DNA from: an uncultured Oscillospiraceae bacterium
GTDB lineage: Bacteria; Bacillota; Clostridia; Oscillospirales; Oscillospiraceae
Reading direction: 5' to 3'
DNA: 9,365 bases
Assembly (NCBI GenBank): GCA_934590505.1
Contig: CAKTPC010000080.1
Location: 1-9,365, forward strand
Shown here: positions 5,554 through 9,365 of the stretch, in pieces
How the letters are laid out: each line of letters begins with the position of its first letter
Position numbering within the stretch: the stretch's first letter is position 1
Notes under the pieces: generated by a model
What the model was told of the DNA's origin: nothing
What the model saw: the letters and a program-made list of their open reading frames with translations, nothing else
Databases searched by the model: none
Position numbers and translations under genes: made by a program

Positions 5554-6624
5554 TTACCCGACGAGGTCGATAAGCTCCTTATCGGTATAGATGCGCATAT
5601 TGTCAACATCCCTGTTTGCGCACTCCTGCTCAAGCTTTGCGGCCATAAGCTCGTAATAATTCCCGTCCTCGGCGTTGAGCTTGCGGGCAAGGCGCGGCAG
5701 CTCCCTTTCGCAGACGGTGCGAAGATTCTCGCCCTCCTCGGCGCAGTGGTCAAGCAGCCATTCAAGCGCTTCACGGTCTGTCAGTGAGCGGTCGATATAG
5801 TACTTCTGACCATACAGACCGTAGAGCACGCGCTGCGCGTCAAGGTAGCCGATGGCCATATCGCGCCTTGACTGCTCCGCGTCGAAATTCAGCACGAAGC
5901 CAAGGTCGGAATTTGTGTGTATGGTGGTGACATTCACGTCCTCCGGCATTTTGAAGCGTCTCTCCCAGCCCATGCCGGGGATGCGCACGGCGATAATGTC
6001 CTTATAGCCGTTGACCACAAGCGCATGCAGGGGCAGACTGTCTACAAATCCGCCGTCGGTATAGAGCTTGCCGCCGAGCTTTTCAAGACGGAAGCTCGGA
6101 TGATAGGCGCTGGCAAGCAGCATGTCATATATCTCATCCTCCGGCAGATCGTTGATCTTTATTTCAAGTCCCTTGCGGTCGGAGATGGAGACAGTGGAGA
6201 CAAATAACTCCACATCGGACTGCTTGATCTTTTTCGCATCTACGACTTCACGCATCCATGACCTCAGCGGCGCGATATCGAGCCCGCGGTTGCGGATTAT
6301 CTCGAACATCTGCGGGATAAACTCCTGAATATCGCCTAGCTCCAACTCGCCGTTCATGGCCTTGTGCAGATCCGCCTCGCCCTCCTTGTCAAGCTCGATG
6401 ACCTTGGAAAGACGCATATCGTTCCATGCCGCGGCGGCACGAGGCAGGTCGCGCATCGCCATCATGGCGCCGTTGAGCGCGCCGACGGAGGTCCCGGAAA
6501 CGGCGTTATACTTTATCCCCGCCTCCTCCAGCGCTTTCCACGCGCCGATCTCATATGCGCCCTTGGCTCCGCCGCCCTCAAGAGCTATGGCATAGGTCTT
6601 GCTTGTGTCAAGCTTAAGCTGCAT
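5554..6624 (-). CDS. Patatin-like phospholipase / acyl hydrolase, cytosolic
   Basis: A 356-residue protein of the patatin family, serine hydrolases that release fatty acids from phospholipids or other acyl lipids through a Ser-Asp dyad. All catalytic elements are present: the oxyanion-hole loop EGGGAKGAYEIG (GGGAKG at residues 17-22), the nucleophile elbow GTSVG at 44-48 with S46, and the DGG motif at 190-192 with D190. The patatin core spans about residues 10-210. The C-terminal 150 residues, charged and without membrane segments, match the extra domain of many clostridial homologues but have no assigned function here. There is no signal peptide, so the enzyme should stay in the cytoplasm. 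The start is set by AGGAGG 8 bases before the ATG, downstream of a good promoter. It appears monocistronic or weakly linked to the ZIP gene. Its substrate is unknown. Confidence 0.93.
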   Translation of the reverse strand: MQLKLDTSKTYAIALEGGGAKGAYEIGAWKALEEAGIKYNAVSGTSVGALNGAMMAMRDLPRAAAAWNDMRLSKVIELDKEGEADLHKAMNGELELGDIQEFIPQMFEIIRNRGLDIAPLRSWMREVVDAKKIKQSDVELFVSTVSISDRKGLEIKINDLPEDEIYDMLLASAYHPSFRLEKLGGKLYTDGGFVDSLPLHALVVNGYKDIIAVRIPGMGWERRFKMPEDVNVTTIHTNSDLGFVLNFDAEQSRRDMAIGYLDAQRVLYGLYGQKYYIDRSLTDREALEWLLDHCAEEGENLRTVCERELPRLARKLNAEDGNYYELMAAKLEQECANRDVDNMRIYTDKELIDLVG

Positions 6625-6665
6625 CGTATATTCCTCCTGCTTACAGGTATTTGTCTTTTTGGTTT

Positions 6666-6694
6666 ATTATAGCATAGCTGCTGTTCCAGCACAA
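6666..6694 (-). promoter_or_regulatory. Extended -10 promoter of the patatin-like gene
   Basis: On the minus strand a perfect TATAAT (6671-6666) is preceded by TGC, an extended -10. A weak -35 TTGTGC (6694-6689) lies 17 bases upstream. The start of transcription would be near 6659, about 35 bases before the ATG. The -35 box begins only 5 bases after the stop of the preceding small gene, and no terminator is seen between them. Confidence 0.75.
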
Positions 6695-6699
6695 GTGCA

Positions 6700-7059
6700 C
6701 TACAACACTCCGGATATCCACAGCGTCAGCACCGCGGCGGAAGCACCAAGCACGAACACCGCCATCGGCGGAAGATACGTGTACCGGCGCGGCGGGAGCG
6801 CGCGCTGCGCGTGTCCCTCGGCGGCGCTCTTCGCCTGACGCAGCAGCTCACCGCGGCTGACACCTGTGTCATAATCGTCGCGCAGGATGAACACAGCTTC
6901 GGCAAACATATCGTCCGGGGTCTTGACTACGATCGCGCGGCGCATGTTTCCGCGCAGCACGGGGCGGCTCTCCGCGGTCGTTCCCGAATACGGCACGCGG
7001 AAAAGCGCACCCACGCCGCGCAGCATTCCGCGCAGGCGCTCACCAAGCCGAGCGCTCAT
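6700..7059 (-). CDS. Small protein of unknown function with a C-terminal membrane segment, coupled to spoIIE
   Basis: A 119-residue basic protein not recognised as a named family. Its first 35 residues are arginine-rich. A central part (about residues 42-85, with KTPDDMFAEAVFILRDDYD) looks like a small folded domain with predicted helices. Residues about 95-117 form one hydrophobic segment near the C-terminus, preceded by PPRRYTYLPP, so the bulk of the protein probably lies in the cytoplasm with the tail in the membrane. The ATG overlaps the spoIIE stop as ATGA, and GGAGGAG inside the spoIIE end serves as ribosome binding site, so the two genes are almost certainly co-transcribed and translationally coupled. 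A role in sporulation is suggested by this context only. It has normal codon use and a clean ribosome binding site, so it is likely real. Confidence 0.8.
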   Translation of the reverse strand: MSARLGERLRGMLRGVGALFRVPYSGTTAESRPVLRGNMRRAIVVKTPDDMFAEAVFILRDDYDTGVSRGELLRQAKSAAEGHAQRALPPRRYTYLPPMAVFVLGASAAVLTLWISGVL

Positions 7060-9365
7060 GCCCGCTCCTCCACACGGACGGTCACGACGGTCATGTCGTC
7101 ATTGACCCCGTAGCGGCTCTCGGCCTCCTTGAGAGTTGCTCGGGCAAGCGCCTTCATATCGTCAAAGCCCTTGTTCAAAAGCTGCTTGAGCCACTCGTCC
7201 TCAGCGTCGACTATAACGCCGTCGGTCGCGATGACCGCCGTCGAACCGGGACGCAGGCGCATGCGCACGGTGTCGGGCGCGATGCCGGCTCCCATGGAAA
7301 TACCGGCGGCAAGCGTCTCGCACTTTATGCGGCGGATGCTCTTTCCGTTTTTCACATATGACGGGGCCGCGCCGTATTTATAGAAGCAGGTCTCGCCGGT
7401 GAAGAGGTCGACGCACATGAGGTCGACCGTCGCATAGCCCCAACTGTCCCCGCTGCGCAGGAGCAGGACGGAGTTGAGTATCTTCATCGCAACGGCAGGG
7501 TCGACGCCCGAGCGCAGGAACTTCTCAAGGATGGCGATGACTTGTGCGCTGTCCTGCGCAGCCTCATCGCCGCAGCCGGTGCCGTCGGCAAGGATGACGC
7601 AGAGAACACCGGCGTCGGTCTTGAAATAGGTCCCCTTATCGCCGCTGACCTTCTCGCCCTTTTTCTTCATTGCCGCGATGCCGACGGACACGGCAAGGGG
7701 CTCGGCTTCAAGCAGCATGAGCTTTGAGCACTCCTCCCCTGCTGCCGCCGCACTCCTGCACAGGCGCGCCCCGACGACGGCGGAGAGCTTTTCCAGATAG
7801 TTCTCCTCCTGCAGCAGCGGTGTGAGCCGCCCGCTCTCAATGGTAACGTGCAGCCGTCCGCCGCCGTCGCGGTATACAGAAGCGTCCGCGTCGATATCCA
7901 TGCTGCGCAGGCAGCGGATCAGCCGGCGCTCGGCCAGCGGGTCAGAGCCGTTGAGGCTGCCGAGCTCATCGGCCACACGTGAGAGGACGTCCGCCATGTC
8001 CATGTACTGCCCCCACGCGACGCTCCGGTTTTCCGTAAGCCCAATACGCAGCTGCTTCCGGTATGCCTGCGCGCGAAGCTCGGCATTCACAGCCGAGACA
8101 AAGGCCTGGAGCTTATCGCAGCGGTCGCGGAAAAAGCCGGGCAGGTCGCTGACATCGAGGCTGCCGTGCTCGACCATTGCCTGCGTCGCGTCGTTCATCG
8201 CAGAGAGTGTATCGACATACTCCGCATTCCAGCAGCGGTTCTTGTTCTTGCAGCGGACACAGACCTCGTCCGCCGCGCGGTCAAAAATTCGGGCAATGTT
8301 CTCGTCGTTGCCCGGCTCCTCGATGCTGCGGCGCACCGTTTCAAACAGCCCCGCGTAGGCTTCGCTGAGGTTCCGCACACGGTTTGCCGCAAAGCGCCGC
8401 AGGCCGGATTCACCGCTGCCGCGCTCCATGTACTGGAGCATGAGTCCAACGTGATTGAGAAGTGAGCCCGGCAGGAGCATGAACACGACAGATGCGCAGA
8501 AGGTCTCAAACAGGGCGTTGATATGCACCTCCGCCGTCCACGCGCACACAACGGAGAGCGCCCCCGCAAGAATGAACGACAGCACAAAGATCACCCGGCC
8601 ATGCTTGCCGAACACGCCCGAGAGCAGCCCTGCAAAGGAATAGGCCATGGTATAAAACGGAGCCCCGGCGCTTGAAACATCCATCGCAAGCCCCAGCACC
8701 GTGCCAACCGCGGCGCCCGTGAGCATCCCGCCCTTCATCGCCGAGGTCATCACGAGCACCAGCGCCATGAAGCGTCCGACTGAGACGGTGTTGAAAATCA
8801 TGATGCGCGAGAATGCCATCAGCGCGCAGGCGGACATTATCATCACCGACACGCTGTGCCGCAGCTCGGCAGTCTCCGTCTCGCGCAGGCCGCCGGAGAG
8901 CGCCTCACGGAAGAAATACGTCCCGCCGAAGGCGAGGTTCACTTCCAAGAATATCTCCGCTGCCGCGGGCAGCTGCCCCGGCGACATGGAGAAGCTGCCG
9001 AGGAAGCCGGTCAGTCCCATTACGAGTCCTGCCGCCGTCGGCATGAAGAAGCTGCTCTTATACGCCTCCAGCTCATGGAACACGAAGGACACCGTATATA
9101 CCAGCACCGCTGCGGCGATATACCGTATCCCCCACTCCAGCCCGCCGCCGAGGAGATATCCGAGCGCCGCGCCCGTGAGGGCGAACACCCCGCTTATCCC
9201 GGGTCCGGAGCATGCGACCATCGCCATGCCGAAGGGCGCGCCGTCCCCAAGCACACGCGAGCAGGACATCACTCCGCCGAGGAGCATGTATATCCCGCAG
9301 CGCGCCGCGACAAGAAGGCGCACGTCCGCACCGCCGCCCGCAGCCTTCAGGGCAGAAAGCCTGCC
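7056..9365 (-). CDS. spoIIE: SpoIIE, stage II sporulation serine phosphatase (5' end cut by window edge)
   Basis: SpoIIE is a membrane PP2C-type phosphatase that dephosphorylates SpoIIAA in the forespore to activate sigma-F, and takes part in polar septum formation. The frame is open to the right edge; the first possible start inside is a GTG at 9323, which has only a weak ribosome binding site, so the true start probably lies beyond. Counting from that GTG (755 residues), about ten membrane segments fill residues 1-300. A linker follows with the cysteine group C355/C358/C364 in CVRCKNKNRCW, seen in clostridial relatives. The phosphatase domain occupies about residues 550-755. Metal-site aspartates are present in VSGD (D562), ADGTGCG (D580), TDG (D701) and NDDMTV (D742/D743). 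The ADGTGCG motif differs from the more usual SDGMG. The gene overlaps the next one by 4 bases. Confidence 0.95.
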   Translation of the reverse strand, partial: GRLSALKAAGGGADVRLLVAARCGIYMLLGGVMSCSRVLGDGAPFGMAMVACSGPGISGVFALTGAALGYLLGGGLEWGIRYIAAAVLVYTVSFVFHELEAYKSSFFMPTAAGLVMGLTGFLGSFSMSPGQLPAAAEIFLEVNLAFGGTYFFREALSGGLRETETAELRHSVSVMIMSACALMAFSRIMIFNTVSVGRFMALVLVMTSAMKGGMLTGAAVGTVLGLAMDVSSAGAPFYTMAYSFAGLLSGVFGKHGRVIFVLSFILAGALSVVCAWTAEVHINALFETFCASVVFMLLPGSLLNHVGLMLQYMERGSGESGLRRFAANRVRNLSEAYAGLFETVRRSIEEPGNDENIARIFDRAADEVCVRCKNKNRCWNAEYVDTLSAMNDATQAMVEHGSLDVSDLPGFFRDRCDKLQAFVSAVNAELRAQAYRKQLRIGLTENRSVAWGQYMDMADVLSRVADELGSLNGSDPLAERRLIRCLRSMDIDADASVYRDGGGRLHVTIESGRLTPLLQEENYLEKLSAVVGARLCRSAAAAGEECSKLMLLEAEPLAVSVGIAAMKKKGEKVSGDKGTYFKTDAGVLCVILADGTGCGDEAAQDSAQVIAILEKFLRSGVDPAVAMKILNSVLLLRSGDSWGYATVDLMCVDLFTGETCFYKYGAAPSYVKNGKSIRRIKCETLAAGISMGAGIAPDTVRMRLRPGSTAVIATDGVIVDAEDEWLKQLLNKGFDDMKALARATLKEAESRYGVNDDMTVVTVRVEERA

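Noticed and set aside
6694..6701. 8-base palindrome AGTGCACT between the small gene and the patatin promoter
   Set aside because: Short, overlapping a stop codon and -35 box, with no extension or second copy. Chance is a sufficient explanation.
1..9365. Mobile element, CRISPR array, prophage or tRNA genes
   Set aside because: No direct repeat arrays, transposase, integrase, terminal inverted repeats or tRNA cloverleaf signals were seen. The region reads as stable core chromosome.

Overview
The window looks like a chromosomal segment of an anaerobic, spore-forming member of the Clostridia, most likely a moderately high-GC gut-type lineage such as Oscillospiraceae. This rests on a complete-looking rnfCDGEA-B order, a SpoIIE sporulation phosphatase, strong AAGGAGG ribosome binding sites and GC-rich codon choice. 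The exact genus cannot be read from the sequence. Every convincing gene lies on the minus strand, so biological order runs from high to low coordinates.

Region 1 (9365-6700): spoIIE, open at the right edge and so probably missing its first codons, is followed with a 4-base ATGA overlap by a small tail-anchored-looking protein of unknown function. Region 2 (6699-5487): a consensus extended -10 promoter drives a cytosolic patatin-like phospholipase, followed by a probable terminator hairpin. Region 3 (5456-4669): a ZIP-family metal transporter ends at a strong intrinsic terminator. Region 4 (4668-4448): an A/T-rich intergenic stretch holds the likely rnf promoter and two inverted repeats. Region 5 (4447-1): rnfC, rnfD, rnfG, rnfE, rnfA and the first 74 codons of rnfB, tightly packed as one operon.

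The six Rnf subunits form a membrane ferredoxin:NAD+ oxidoreductase that couples electron transfer from reduced ferredoxin to NAD+ with Na+ or H+ export. RnfC carries the NADH/flavin site and two 4Fe-4S clusters. RnfD and RnfG carry covalently bound FMN. RnfA and RnfE form the membrane core. RnfB is the ferredoxin-facing iron-sulfur subunit. The flavin transferase ApbE that would attach the FMNs is not in the window.

No wholly new system was found. The most distinctive sequence-level observation is that rnfC, rnfD and rnfE all end in an Ala-Ala-Lys-Glu tail whose codons are themselves the Shine-Dalgarno sequence of the next gene, each followed by an overlapping TAATG stop/start. Other points worth checking are a flavinylation motif in RnfG with Ala in place of the usual Gly, extra cysteines beside the conserved RnfA cysteine, a variant catalytic motif in SpoIIE, and palindromes upstream of the rnf promoter.
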